Shown one piece after another: positions 1 through 7,399 of a stretch of 64,000 bases of DNA; positions within the stretch are counted from its first letter, which is position 1; every line of letters starts with the position of its first letter. Source of the stretch: Pararoseomonas sp. SCSIO 73927 (GTDB lineage Bacteria; Pseudomonadota; Alphaproteobacteria; Acetobacterales; Acetobacteraceae); assembly GCF_037040815.1 (NCBI RefSeq), contig NZ_CP146232.1, forward strand, positions 4,434,001 to 4,498,000, written 5' to 3'. The translations under genes and the position numbers were made by a program. The notes beneath the pieces were generated by a model, which was given only the letters and a program-made list of their open reading frames with translations, was not told where the DNA came from and made no database searches.

Positions 1-1
1 C

Positions 2-1666
2 TGGGGTCTCGTGATCCGCTGGAAGGACCGAGACGGCCGCCAGCACCAGTGGTCGGTGCCGAAGCGGCTGGTCCACTCCGACGGCAGCCGAATCGCCGAG
101 GAGCTGGAGGATGCGGGGCTGCACTGCTCCCCCAGCGGGCGGGCGAAGACCCTGCTGCGGAACTTCATCGGCGGTGTGCGGAGCAAGCGGCGCCTGATCT
201 GCGTGGACCGGACCGGCTGGCATACCAGCCAGGGCAAGCCGGTCTTCATCCTGCCCGGCGGGGAGGCCTTCGGCCCCGCGGCCGGGTCCGTGATCCTGCA
301 GACCGATCACGCGGGGACGGACGGGGCCTTCCTCCCGACCGGCGACCTGCAAGGCTGGAAGACGAACGTGGCGGCCTTCGCCGTCGGGAATCACCGGCTG
401 GCGCTAGCCATCTGCACCGCCCTGGCCACCCCCTTGCTGGACGTTGTGGGCGGCGACAGCGGCGGCATTCACATCGTGGGCGACAGTCAGACCGGGAAGA
501 GCACCACCCTCTACGTGGCGGGCTCTGTCTGGGGAAAGGGCGCCCGCGGCGCCCAGGTCCGCCAGTGGCGCGCCACGGCCAACGGCCTGGAGAGCGCCGC
601 GTCCGAAACCTCGGACACCGCCCTAATCCTGGACGAGATGGGACAGGCCAGCGCGGCCGATGTGGCGGACACGATCTACATGCTGGCGAACGGCGCCGGG
701 AAGCTCCGGGCGGGCAAGGAAGGGGGCGCCCGGCGGACGAGGACCTGGCGGACCATGTTCCTCTCCACCGGGGAGATCACTCTGGCCGCGAAGCTGGCGG
801 AGGCGCAACGGAAGGTGATGGCCGGCCTCGAGGTGCGCCTAGTCAACCTGCCAGCGAATGCCGGCGCCGGGATGGGGGTGTTCCAGAACCTGCACTCCAT
901 GCCCGGGCCCGGGGACCTGGCGAAGCACCTGCAGCTGCAGGCGCGGACCCACTACGGGACAGCCGGGCGCGCCTTCCTCACCCAGCTGGTCCGCGCCCGG
1001 GTTTCGGGGCAGCGGGACCTCGAGGCGCGGGTGAAGGGGGCCCAGGCCAGCTTTGCCAAGCTGCACGTCCCTGAGGATGCGGCGGGCCAGGTCCGCTCCG
1101 TGGCCGATCGCTTCGCCCTTATCGCTCTCGCGGGGGAGATGGCCACGGAGTGGGGGGTGCTGCCCTGGCCGAAGGGCGAGGCGGTGCGCGCGGCCGGGGA
1201 GTGCTTCAAGACCTGGCTGCGGGAGCGGGGCGGGGCCGGGACCACCGAGGACCAGCAGGCGATCAGCCAGGTGCAGGCCTTCCTCGAAGCGCACGGCGAG
1301 AGCCGTTTCACCCCCCTGGTGCGGCAGGACGGGCAGGGCAACCCCGAGGGGCCGCCGCCGGAGGTGCTCCGCACCACGAATCGGGCGGGCTGGCGCCGGC
1401 GTCCCGCGGGGGACAGGGACGGCTGGGAGTACCTCATCCTTCCCCAGGCCTGGACCAACGACGTCTGCAAGGGGATGGACCCAAAACGGGTTGCGGCCGT
1501 GCTGGCAAGCCAGGGTCTTCTGGCGGCTGGGCGGAAGGGCAAGTCGTCGGACGTCGTGAAGGTGCCGGGTGAGGGCAACGTGCGCGTGTACCGGGTTAGT
1601 GGCGCGATCTTGGGCATGCAGGACGAGCCGGGGGCGGAAGAGGCGGACGAGGATCGCTGGTCCTGA
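2..1666 (+). CDS. DUF927 helicase/ATPase-like phage replication protein, 5'-partial
   Basis: The reading frame is open back to base 2 and the first residues already belong to the domain, so the gene starts outside the window; the GTG at 11 is only an internal codon. A Walker A motif GDSQTGKST lies about 157 residues after base 11 and a Walker B-like LILDEM about 50 residues later. This is typical of DUF927 proteins, which resemble superfamily helicases and sit in replication modules of phages and integrative elements. The C-terminal part after about residue 400 resembles a winged-helix tail. It is followed by a repeat-rich non-coding region that may be its binding or origin site. The family is clear; the exact activity is inferred. 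Confidence 0.85.
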   Translation, partial: WGLVIRWKDRDGRQHQWSVPKRLVHSDGSRIAEELEDAGLHCSPSGRAKTLLRNFIGGVRSKRRLICVDRTGWHTSQGKPVFILPGGEAFGPAAGSVILQTDHAGTDGAFLPTGDLQGWKTNVAAFAVGNHRLALAICTALATPLLDVVGGDSGGIHIVGDSQTGKSTTLYVAGSVWGKGARGAQVRQWRATANGLESAASETSDTALILDEMGQASAADVADTIYMLANGAGKLRAGKEGGARRTRTWRTMFLSTGEITLAAKLAEAQRKVMAGLEVRLVNLPANAGAGMGVFQNLHSMPGPGDLAKHLQLQARTHYGTAGRAFLTQLVRARVSGQRDLEARVKGAQASFAKLHVPEDAAGQVRSVADRFALIALAGEMATEWGVLPWPKGEAVRAAGECFKTWLRERGGAGTTEDQQAISQVQAFLEAHGESRFTPLVRQDGQGNPEGPPPEVLRTTNRAGWRRRPAGDRDGWEYLILPQAWTNDVCKGMDPKRVAAVLASQGLLAAGRKGKSSDVVKVPGEGNVRVYRVSGAILGMQDEPGAEEADEDRWS

Positions 1667-2248
1667 AAATGCGGTGTTACCGGTGTATCCGGTGTTACCG
1701 CCCTGTTTTGAATTGAGAAAGTCGGGAACACCGACCGAGTTTTTAGGTGTTCCCGGTGTTACCTCTCTGGCCCGAAGGTAACACCGGGAACACCGCCTTC
1801 GAGCCATGGTGTTCCCAGGTTCAACTAAAGAAAACAATGTGGTAACACCGGGAACACCGGTAACACCCAATCTTCAAAGGTCGCGGTGCGGATCCTGGCT
1901 CTGAACCGACCCATGCCTAAGGAATGTGCTGCACAGATCGCAGAGGCGTGATACGAAAAGTGAACGGCGCCGGGCGGGGGCCTGCCGCCCGGGGGTCGAG
2001 TGAACGTACCAGAGGTTGCACGCTGCTTGGTGGCCGCGCCTGTTCGCGCTTGCCCAGATTCCCCATTTTCCGGTAGGGCTGGCCCCACGCTGCGGCGAGA
2101 TGCGCTCGGGGGCCTTATGGACCCGGGCGCATCGTCGTTTCAGGACCGCGCTGTCGAACACAGCGCCATCCCTTCCGATCCAGATCCTCCATCCGGCGCC
2201 GCGGTCCTCCGCGGGCGCCTTTTCGCGCGTGGGAGCGCCGACGCCGCC
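1667..2248. other. 582-bp non-coding region holding the 9-bp repeats and AGTGAAC sites
   Basis: No credible gene is seen here. Besides the 9-bp repeats it holds two AGTGAAC heptamers (1959-1965 and 1999-2005) and the 18-bp sequence at 2049-2066 that recurs after the next gene at 3156-3173. An upstream extension of the DUF6362 frame to a GTG at 2000 would cover part of it, but that stretch lacks conserved character. Confidence 0.6.
1673..1867. repeat. Field of twelve 9-bp repeats, consensus GGTGTTNCC, in both orientations
   Basis: Plus-orientation units start at 1673, 1682 (variant GGTGTATCC), 1691, 1746, 1755 and 1808. Inverted units start at 1724, 1777, 1786, 1841, 1850 and 1859. Positions 1746-1763 and 1777-1794 form a perfect 18-bp inverted repeat with a 13-nt loop, and 1841-1858 repeats the second arm exactly. 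The field sits directly after the DUF927 stop and before the next gene. Such an array looks like a set of protein-binding sites or an origin of replication; that role is inferred from position and symmetry only. Confidence 0.85.
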
Positions 2249-3133
2249 ATGACGACCCAGCCCCAGGCCGCCCAGGCCTCCGAGCTGCCCTGGCCCATCT
2301 ACGACACCGAGGTGGTCGAGATGCGGCTTTGCGACGCCACGGACACTCTCCGTGCGCTGCCCGGGCGCGGCTGCTTCCCCGCGGGCTTCCGCACCAACTG
2401 GCCGGCCGAGGCCCTGGCCATGGCCGATGCGGCTCCGGCCGGGGACGATGACCTGCCGCGTAAGGTCCCGACAGCCCGGCAGATCGACCAGATGGACGAG
2501 GCTTTCCAGTGGATCGGGATCATCCCGGTGGAGCACGTGGTCCACCGCCGGATCGTCCTCCTCCGCTCCCTGATCTCCGTCCGGCAGAAGAAGCCCCTGC
2601 TGAGCTGGCGCCAGATCGGCGAGAAGTTGGGCATGGAGCACCGGACGGTGCAGCGCCGCTTTGCCGAGGCGATCGGCTGGATCTGCCAGGAGCTGTACAC
2701 CCAGCAGCTCGCCGGCAAGGCCTGGGCCGTAGAGTGGCAGCGCATGCGCCAGGTGGCCGGCTCGCTGAACACGAAGCAGCTGGTCCCGGAGGTCTCCCCG
2801 ATCGTGCCCCCGGCCGAGCCAGGCCCGGCGCGCGACCCGCACATCCGCTCCTCCCACTACCAGCCGATCACCCTTTCCGTGGCGGAGCGGGCCGAGCGGA
2901 TCACCCGATTCCTCGGCAGCATGTCCGGCCGGTGCCAGGCCGCCATGGAGCACTTCCCGACCGACGGCTCCCCTCGCGCGATCGCCGGCGGCCGCGGCTT
3001 CGGCATGCCGGAGCTGGTGGTGCTGGAGGGCGTTGGGATCCTCGCGGCCCAGCCAGGCGGCCGAGAGTACGGCTTCACGCCGGACGGGGTGACAGCTCGG
3101 GCGATGTGGGGCCGGACGGCCGCCGCTGCCTAA
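2249..3133 (+). CDS. DUF6362 family phage protein
   Basis: This 294-residue protein has the DUF6362 layout: a short N-terminal region with the pattern DTLRALPGRG, a WP pair, then a helical part around residues 75-150 with LSWRQIGEKLGMEHRTVQRR, which looks like a helix-turn-helix. Members lie in phage replication or packaging regions and are thought to bind DNA. The frame is open to a GTG at 2000, but the ATG at 2249 is preferred because the family resemblance begins shortly after it and the upstream 83 residues are low in meaning. The C-terminal third (after about residue 190) has no family I recognise. Related sequence repeats bracket the gene. Confidence 0.7.
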   Translation: MTTQPQAAQASELPWPIYDTEVVEMRLCDATDTLRALPGRGCFPAGFRTNWPAEALAMADAAPAGDDDLPRKVPTARQIDQMDEAFQWIGIIPVEHVVHRRIVLLRSLISVRQKKPLLSWRQIGEKLGMEHRTVQRRFAEAIGWICQELYTQQLAGKAWAVEWQRMRQVAGSLNTKQLVPEVSPIVPPAEPGPARDPHIRSSHYQPITLSVAERAERITRFLGSMSGRCQAAMEHFPTDGSPRAIAGGRGFGMPELVVLEGVGILAAQPGGREYGFTPDGVTARAMWGRTAAAA

Positions 3134-3240
3134 GTTACGTCCTGTTCACTTTTCACTTGCCCGGATTCCCCATCCTGGGGTAAGGGCGAAGCCACGATAC
3201 CCCGAGAGGGTCCTGACAGCGCGTCGGGGCTCGCACGAGA

Positions 3241-3273
3241 GAAGCCCCCGGTTCCCCCAGGACCGGGGGCTTC
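3241..3273. terminator. Strong hairpin, probable transcription terminator
   Basis: A perfect 12-bp inverted repeat (GAAGCCCCCGGT at 3241-3252 and its complement at 3262-3273) encloses a 9-nt loop. The T-run that follows is weak (gtcgttt). It lies between the plus-strand DUF6362 gene and the minus-strand gene ending at 3420, so it could end transcription from either side. Confidence 0.6.
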
Positions 3274-3419
3274 GTCGTTTCCGGGGTGACCCATCCACAG
3301 CGAGAAGAACGCCGGTGCCCGGCCCGGCGCTCAGAACCTGCTCCGGCTCCGCGCAGCTCGCCGGGTGCCACAGCGTCGGCAACGTCCCTCCGAAGTGGAG
3401 GCGGAGAGACGCTCTCGGG

Positions 3420-3713
3420 CTACTTCTTCGGACGACGAAGGGCGGAATCGAGCAACGCGAGGTCCTCTCGGTCGAGCTCGACCGCAACCTCATCCCCGCC
3501 CATCCCCGAAGCCAAGTCGGCTACGTAGGCGAGCTCCTCGACCCGACCTTGAATCTTGCTCAGCCGAGCCGTCTCGTGGACGCCAGCCATCTGGCGCTCC
3601 GGAGAGCCGCCTACCCTGGCTTTCTGCTCTTCCTCGATCCGATCCTGGACGGCTGCGACGGCCTGAAGACAAAGGCCACGAACACGGCTGGCCGTGAGAG
3701 TGATGCTGGGCAC
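3420..3713 (-). CDS. Hypothetical small phage protein
   Basis: A 97-residue protein of mixed charge with a helical central part (AVAAVQDRIEEEQKA) and an acidic C-terminus ending in a basic RRPKK tail. No family is recognised. The GTG at 3713 is chosen because AGAGGA lies seven bases upstream of it; the frame extends to an ATG at 3770 without such a site. It is transcribed away from the serine recombinase gene, the two starts being 95 bp apart, so the space between is a divergent control region. Low similarity to simple shadow frames and sensible composition support it as real. Confidence 0.55.
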   Translation of the reverse strand: MPSITLTASRVRGLCLQAVAAVQDRIEEEQKARVGGSPERQMAGVHETARLSKIQGRVEELAYVADLASGMGGDEVAVELDREDLALLDSALRRPKK

Positions 3714-3776
3714 GCTGTAATCCTCTGGGACTGCATCGGTCAGCCTGCCCGCACCACCCAGGTGTGACAACGGCCT

Positions 3777-3788
3777 AAACGGACGTTT
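3777..3788. promoter_or_regulatory. Small inverted repeat in the divergent region before the recombinase gene
   Basis: AAACG-GA-CGTTT is a short perfect inverted repeat about 20 bp before the serine recombinase start, in the 95-bp space shared with the divergent gene at 3713. It could be an operator or part of a recombination site for the adjacent recombinase. The evidence is only symmetry and place. Confidence 0.25.
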
Positions 3789-3808
3789 GCGGAGGTCACA
3801 GCGCCAGA

Positions 3809-4555
3809 ATGCCCCGCCCTACGCTGAGGCGCCCCGTACAGGGCCCGGCGGGCGGACCCCTCTTCGTCGCCTACTACCGCGTCTCCACCGATCAGCAGGG
3901 CCGTAGCGGGTTGGGGCTGGATGCTCAGAAGGCGGCTGTGGCCTCCTTTCTGGCATCGCAGCCCGGCGCCAAGCTCGCCGCCGAGTTCGAGGAGGTGGAG
4001 AGCGGCAAGCGGGTGGACCGCCCCCAGCTCACCGCGGCGCTCGCCGCTTGCCGCGCCCGCCGCGCGGTGCTGGTGATCGCGAAAATTGACCGCTTGGCGC
4101 GCAACGCGCGCTTCCTCCTCTCGGTCGTGGAGGGCGTCGGTGATGCCGGCGTCGCTTTCTGCGACCTGCCCCAGATCCCGCCCGGTCCGACCGGGAAGTT
4201 CCTGCTGACGCTGCTGGCCGCCGTGGCCGAACTCGAGGCCGGGTTGATCAGCCAGCGCACCAAGGCCGCCCTCGCTCAGGCCAGGGCCCGCGGGGTGAAG
4301 CTCGGAGCCCCGCGCCTGCAGAAGGGCATCGATTCCGCCTCGTCGCGCGCCGGCCGCGCGGCGCAGACCGCTCGCGCGGTCGACTACCTTGCCGACGTCT
4401 GGCCCTTCATCGAGGCGGCCCAGCGCGCCGGCGCCACCAGCCTCCGCCAGGTCGCGGAGGCGCTCACCGCCCGCGGCGTCCGCCCGCCCTCCGGGGGTGA
4501 GGTCTGGCACGCGAAGCAGGTCTCGCGCCTGCTGCAGCAGAGGAAAGCCGCTTGA
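3809..4555 (+). CDS. Serine recombinase (resolvase/invertase family)
   Basis: This 248-residue protein has the resolvase catalytic domain at residues 18-155: the YYRVSTDQQ motif with the nucleophile at Ser26, then KIDRLARN (the conserved D-R-L-x-R) and ERT-like SQRTKAAL before a short C-terminal part. Residues 190-245 look like a helix-turn-helix DNA-binding end (ATSLRQVAEALTARGV). It is far shorter than large serine integrases, so it is more likely a resolvase or invertase than the integrase of the phage. Its TGA overlaps the next ATG by one base, so the two are probably co-transcribed. It is the only recombinase in the window. Confidence 0.88.
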   Translation: MPRPTLRRPVQGPAGGPLFVAYYRVSTDQQGRSGLGLDAQKAAVASFLASQPGAKLAAEFEEVESGKRVDRPQLTAALAACRARRAVLVIAKIDRLARNARFLLSVVEGVGDAGVAFCDLPQIPPGPTGKFLLTLLAAVAELEAGLISQRTKAALAQARARGVKLGAPRLQKGIDSASSRAGRAAQTARAVDYLADVWPFIEAAQRAGATSLRQVAEALTARGVRPPSGGEVWHAKQVSRLLQQRKAA

Positions 4556-4893
4556 TGGCCGCCGCGCCCCGCAAGTCCACCGCCGCCCCGAAGGCGGCGC
4601 CGCTCACCCGTCCTGTCATCAAGGACGCCAAGCTGGTGAAGAAGGTGGCGGAGTACGCCCTGGCCAAGGCCGACATCGCCGCCCTCGAGGCGAAGTGCGA
4701 TGCGCTGAAGCCGGACATCCTGGCCGGCCTCGGCGACGCGCTGAGCGTCATCGCCGGGAACCACGTGGTGACCCGCAGCGAGACGAAAGCCTTGGAGCCG
4801 ACGCCGAACGTAATCATCACGAAGGAAATGGTCGGCCAGGTGATGCCGGGCCGGAAGGGCCGGAAGGGCTACACCACCCTCACGATCCAGTAG
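4555..4893 (+). CDS. Hypothetical phage protein, coupled to the recombinase gene
   Basis: A 112-residue protein with a basic, alanine/proline-rich N-terminus (residues 1-20), a helical stretch with KKVAEYALAKADIAALEAKC, and a basic C-terminus containing GRKGRKGY. Its ATG at 4555 overlaps the recombinase stop, indicating translational coupling. An in-frame TTG precedes the ATG but is not needed. No family is recognised; the composition is compatible with nucleic-acid binding, which is inference. Its last 14 bases overlap the end of the convergent minus-strand gene. Confidence 0.6.
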   Translation: MAAAPRKSTAAPKAAPLTRPVIKDAKLVKKVAEYALAKADIAALEAKCDALKPDILAGLGDALSVIAGNHVVTRSETKALEPTPNVIITKEMVGQVMPGRKGRKGYTTLTIQ

Positions 4894-5104
4894 CGGTCGC
4901 ACCAGGAAACGACAGGGTCGGGTCCATCGCCAGCTTCAGCTTGCTCCGGAGTTCGGAGAGCATCTCGATCTCCTGATCGGACCTGCTGGGCTCGCGCATC
5001 CGGTCCTCCAGACCTTGCAGCATCTCCGAGGCGTGGGACGGGAAGTACTTCACGAGATCCCGGGCGAGATAATCCCGGACCTTCTCAACCAGCTCGTCAT
5101 GCAT
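4880..5104 (-). CDS. Hypothetical small helical phage protein
   Basis: A 74-residue, mostly charged helical protein, beginning with MHDELVEKVRDYLARDLVKYFP and rich in Glu, Leu and Arg, as in small phage regulators or anti-host proteins. Nothing in it names a function. It is encoded against its neighbours, ends inside the 3' end of the preceding plus-strand gene, and its start lies only 11 bp from the start of the divergent gene at 5116. Confidence 0.55.
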   Translation of the reverse strand: MHDELVEKVRDYLARDLVKYFPSHASEMLQGLEDRMREPSRSDQEIEMLSELRSKLKLAMDPTLSFPGATATGS

Positions 5105-5115
5105 GCGGGGCCTCC

Positions 5116-5742
5116 ATGAAGTTCGGGGAGGTGAAGGCCGATTTCGGGCCTCTCACCAGGGGACTGGATGACCTGGCCAAGCGCCAGGTCCCGTTCGCGG
5201 CTGCGCGGACCCTCACCAGTGTGGCGCAGACCGCCGCGGTTGCGAACCGGCGAGCTCTCCCATCGGTCTTTGACCGCCCCACCCCGTTCACCATGAACGC
5301 GTTCGCGGTCCAGCCGGCCCGCAAGGGGCAGCTGGTCGCGCGCGTCTACGCGAAGCAGCGACAGGCCGAATACCTGCGCCTGCAGGAGACTGGCGGCACG
5401 CGCCAGCCCGAGCCCTCGAAGCTCGGCGGCACGGGCGGCGGTCAGGCCCTCGTCATCCCGCGCGCAATCCGGCGCAACGCCTTCGGCAACATGCCGCGGC
5501 GCGCCCTCGCCACGGCAAAGGCCCGAAAGGACGTCTTCGTCGGCAAGTCCGAGGGAGGCACCGGCGGCTTCTGGCGGCGCCTCGCCGACGGGGCACTGCA
5601 GCCGCTCGCCGTCTTCGTGCCCTCCGCGAAATACAAGCCGCGCCTGGGCTTCCAGGCGCGCACCGCGAAGGTCGTGAGAGCGACCCTTGCCCCCGCTTTC
5701 CGCGAGCAGCTCGCCAAGGCGATCGCGACCGCCCGCCGCTGA
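5116..5742 (+). CDS. Putative minor tail/tail-completion protein (gpZ-like)
   Basis: This 208-residue basic protein opens with a VPFAAARTLTSVAQTA segment much like the start of lambda gpZ and HK97 gp10-type tail-completion proteins, and ends with a basic helix (REQLAKAIATARR). The central part is rich in Gly, Arg and aromatic residues. The resemblance is weak and by pattern only. It is oddly placed, upstream of the terminase genes rather than near the tail genes. It could instead be an unrelated virion or DNA-packaging protein. Confidence 0.5.
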   Translation: MKFGEVKADFGPLTRGLDDLAKRQVPFAAARTLTSVAQTAAVANRRALPSVFDRPTPFTMNAFAVQPARKGQLVARVYAKQRQAEYLRLQETGGTRQPEPSKLGGTGGGQALVIPRAIRRNAFGNMPRRALATAKARKDVFVGKSEGGTGGFWRRLADGALQPLAVFVPSAKYKPRLGFQARTAKVVRATLAPAFREQLAKAIATARR

Positions 5743-5781
5743 GGCGGGCGCACCTTCAGCTTCATCATCGGGAAGATCAGG

Positions 5782-6084
5782 ATGCGCATGGACCTCCAGC
5801 TCCAGCTGCAGCGGCTCGGGAATCGCGTGCGCCGGATGAAGGCGGCCGCACTCGCCTTCATGATCAGCCGCGCCAGCCTGACGCTGGCCGAGCAAAGCTG
5901 CCTCGTGGAGGACCTGGACCGCGTGCCGCGGAACCGGGCGGAGCGCCGGCGTTTCGCAGCGTCCGGCGTGGCCCGGCGCGGCGGCGGCATCGACAGCCCG
6001 CTGCTCAGCCTGCATCGCCGCATCAAGCGCGACCAGCAGCGCCAGGCACAGCGCCGGGCGGCCGGCCGCCACGTCTGGGCCTGA
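5782..6084 (+). CDS. Hypothetical basic protein
   Basis: A 100-residue, arginine-rich protein (many RR pairs, RHVWA at the end) with predicted helices. The start could be the ATG at 5782 or the one at 5788. It follows the gpZ-like gene by 39 bp and is 4 bp from the next gene, consistent with one transcript. No family is recognised; its charge suggests nucleic-acid contact, which is inference. Confidence 0.45.
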   Translation: MRMDLQLQLQRLGNRVRRMKAAALAFMISRASLTLAEQSCLVEDLDRVPRNRAERRRFAASGVARRGGGIDSPLLSLHRRIKRDQQRQAQRRAAGRHVWA

Positions 6085-6088
6085 TCGG

Positions 6089-6448
6089 ATGAGCCGCCTC
6101 CACAAGCTGGCCATCGTCGGCGCGTCCGGCGCAGGTAAGACCGAGGCTGCTCTCGCCCATGCGCTCATGGCGGCGCGGCGCGGCCCGGTGCTCTTCATCT
6201 GCGACAACGACGAGGTCGCGCGGCTGCACCGGCAGCAGGCCCAGATGGAGCCGGCTCCCAAGCCCATCGTCTTCTGTGGCCTGGGCCGCTTCGTGATGCT
6301 GTCCGCGTTCTCCGAGCCATTCCAGACGATGGTGATCGACACTGCCATGACGCGGGTCACGGCGAACCAGGTGCTCATCTTCGCCAGTCGAGCAGCCCAG
6401 CACCACGGCGAAGCCTGGATCGTGCAGACCCACGCCACGCCGAGCTGA
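6089..6448 (+). CDS. Small P-loop NTPase-like phage protein
   Basis: This 119-residue protein carries a clean Walker A motif, GASGAGKT at residues 11-18, and a hydrophobic MVID strand near residue 82 that may serve as Walker B. It is too short for a helicase or a normal packaging ATPase and resembles the N-terminal half of a P-loop NTPase. It ends in HATPS without visible truncation. It sits between the recombinase cluster and terS, so a role in packaging or DNA handling is possible but unproven. Confidence 0.55.
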   Translation: MSRLHKLAIVGASGAGKTEAALAHALMAARRGPVLFICDNDEVARLHRQQAQMEPAPKPIVFCGLGRFVMLSAFSEPFQTMVIDTAMTRVTANQVLIFASRAAQHHGEAWIVQTHATPS

Positions 6449-6670
6449 CCAGACACGCCGCGCCCACGTCCTCCCGACCGAGCCCCAGAGGGTGGCCGAC
6501 GGGGAGAAAGCACGGGGCGCGGCGTCGAGGGGTCGGGAGGTGACCCGAGGGGCGGGGTAGGAGGGGGCCTGACCGCCCCCCACCCCCCCCGTTCTGGGTC
6601 CCTCCTGACCCCCACCCCTCGCACGGGACGCTTCGCGCCCCGCGTCTCCCCCAGCTATGGAGAAAAAAAG
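6449..6670. other. 222-bp GC-rich non-coding leader before terS
   Basis: No gene is seen. The stretch is dominated by G and C runs, including long C-runs near 6577-6600. It lies directly upstream of the small terminase gene, the usual place for a cos or pac site in lambda-like genomes, and may hold the terS promoter. No specific cos motif can be named. Confidence 0.4.
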
Positions 6671-7399
6671 GTGTCCGCACCCCTGTCCGCGGACACCCCC
6701 GGCGGAATCTCCATCCGCGAGTTCGCCCGCCGCGAGGGCTGCGACGACAAGCTCGTCCGCCGCGCGGTCCAGGGCGGAAAACTCCAGGCTTTCCGGGACG
6801 GAACGCTCGATCCCGCCCTCGTCGGGTCGGGGTGGCGCAGGAGCAACCGGCACTCATCCAGCGGTGCGGACACGCCTGCGGACATCCCCGCGGACACAGG
6901 TGCGGACACCCCTGCGGTGTCCGCACCTGTCCGCACCCCGGTGTCCGCACCCCCGCCGGCCGCCCCGGCCCCTCGGATGGAGCCGCAGCCGCACGGCGGC
7001 GAGCTCCGCCGCCCGACGCGGCCGGCCGAGGATGAGCCGGCCGAGGAGATCGACCTCGAGGGCTTTCAGCGCGACGTGCTGGCCGGGAACGTCCCGGCCC
7101 TCGCTCGCTCCGAGCAGGTGAAGGCCGCCGGCGCCGCGATCCGCGTGCTGGTCGCCGCCCGCCGCGACGCGGATGCGGTCGTGGAAATCGCGGTGGCCGA
7201 GGGCGTCATGTTCGAGACGTACCGGGCCTTCCGGGACGCCTGGATGAACTGGCCGGCCCGCGTTGCGCCGCTCATCGCCGCGGATCTCGGCATCGATGCC
7301 GGACGCGTGCTCGAGGCCCTCACCCCCCATGTCCAGCAGCAGCTCGAGGACCTCGGGGAGCCCGAGCCCGACTTTACCCCGCCCGAGGACGAAGCTTGA
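6671..7399 (+). CDS. Terminase small subunit (TerS-like)
   Basis: A 242-residue protein directly before the large terminase gene. Residues 12-35 (GISIREFARREGCDDKLVRRAV) look like the Nu1-type winged helix-turn-helix that binds the packaging site; residues 65-110 are a Pro/Ala/Thr linker; residues 115-210 are helical and end in an acidic tail. GTG at 6671 is chosen because GGAG lies about eight bases before it and the domain begins at once. The linker is encoded by a cluster of TGTCCGCAC repeats. Its role as TerS rests on the HTH, size and position. Confidence 0.72.
   Translation: MSAPLSADTPGGISIREFARREGCDDKLVRRAVQGGKLQAFRDGTLDPALVGSGWRRSNRHSSSGADTPADIPADTGADTPAVSAPVRTPVSAPPPAAPAPRMEPQPHGGELRRPTRPAEDEPAEEIDLEGFQRDVLAGNVPALARSEQVKAAGAAIRVLVAARRDADAVVEIAVAEGVMFETYRAFRDAWMNWPARVAPLIAADLGIDAGRVLEALTPHVQQQLEDLGEPEPDFTPPEDEA
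6672..6950. repeat. Ten-copy TGTCCGCAC / GTGCGGACA repeat cluster inside terS
   Basis: Forward TGTCCGCA-type units begin at 6672, 6684, 6918, 6928 and 6942; reverse TGCGGACA-type units at 6864, 6876, 6889 and 6900. The unit at 6684-6695, TGTCCGCGGACA, is itself a perfect 12-bp palindrome and so counts in both orientations. The units code for the Ala/Asp/Thr/Pro linker, but the mixture of both orientations is not explained by coding. A packaging-site or TerS-binding role is suggested by position. Confidence 0.75.

Noticed and set aside
1673..1867. The 9-bp repeats as a CRISPR array
   Set aside because: Units are too short, occur in both orientations and have no regular spacers; no cas genes are present.
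2000..2248. Upstream extension of the DUF6362 protein to GTG 2000
   Set aside because: The extra 83 residues lack family resemblance and cover repeat elements that look regulatory.
3315..3767. A plus-strand 150-codon frame opposite the small minus-strand gene
   Set aside because: The minus-strand frame has a ribosome-binding site and better composition; the plus frame is Arg/Ser-rich and crosses the terminator-adjacent region.
6657..7121. Alternative ATG frame at 6657 overlapping the start of terS
   Set aside because: It begins just before the GTG in another frame and reads as Arg/Pro/Ser-rich text without a domain; the GTG frame holds the helix-turn-helix.
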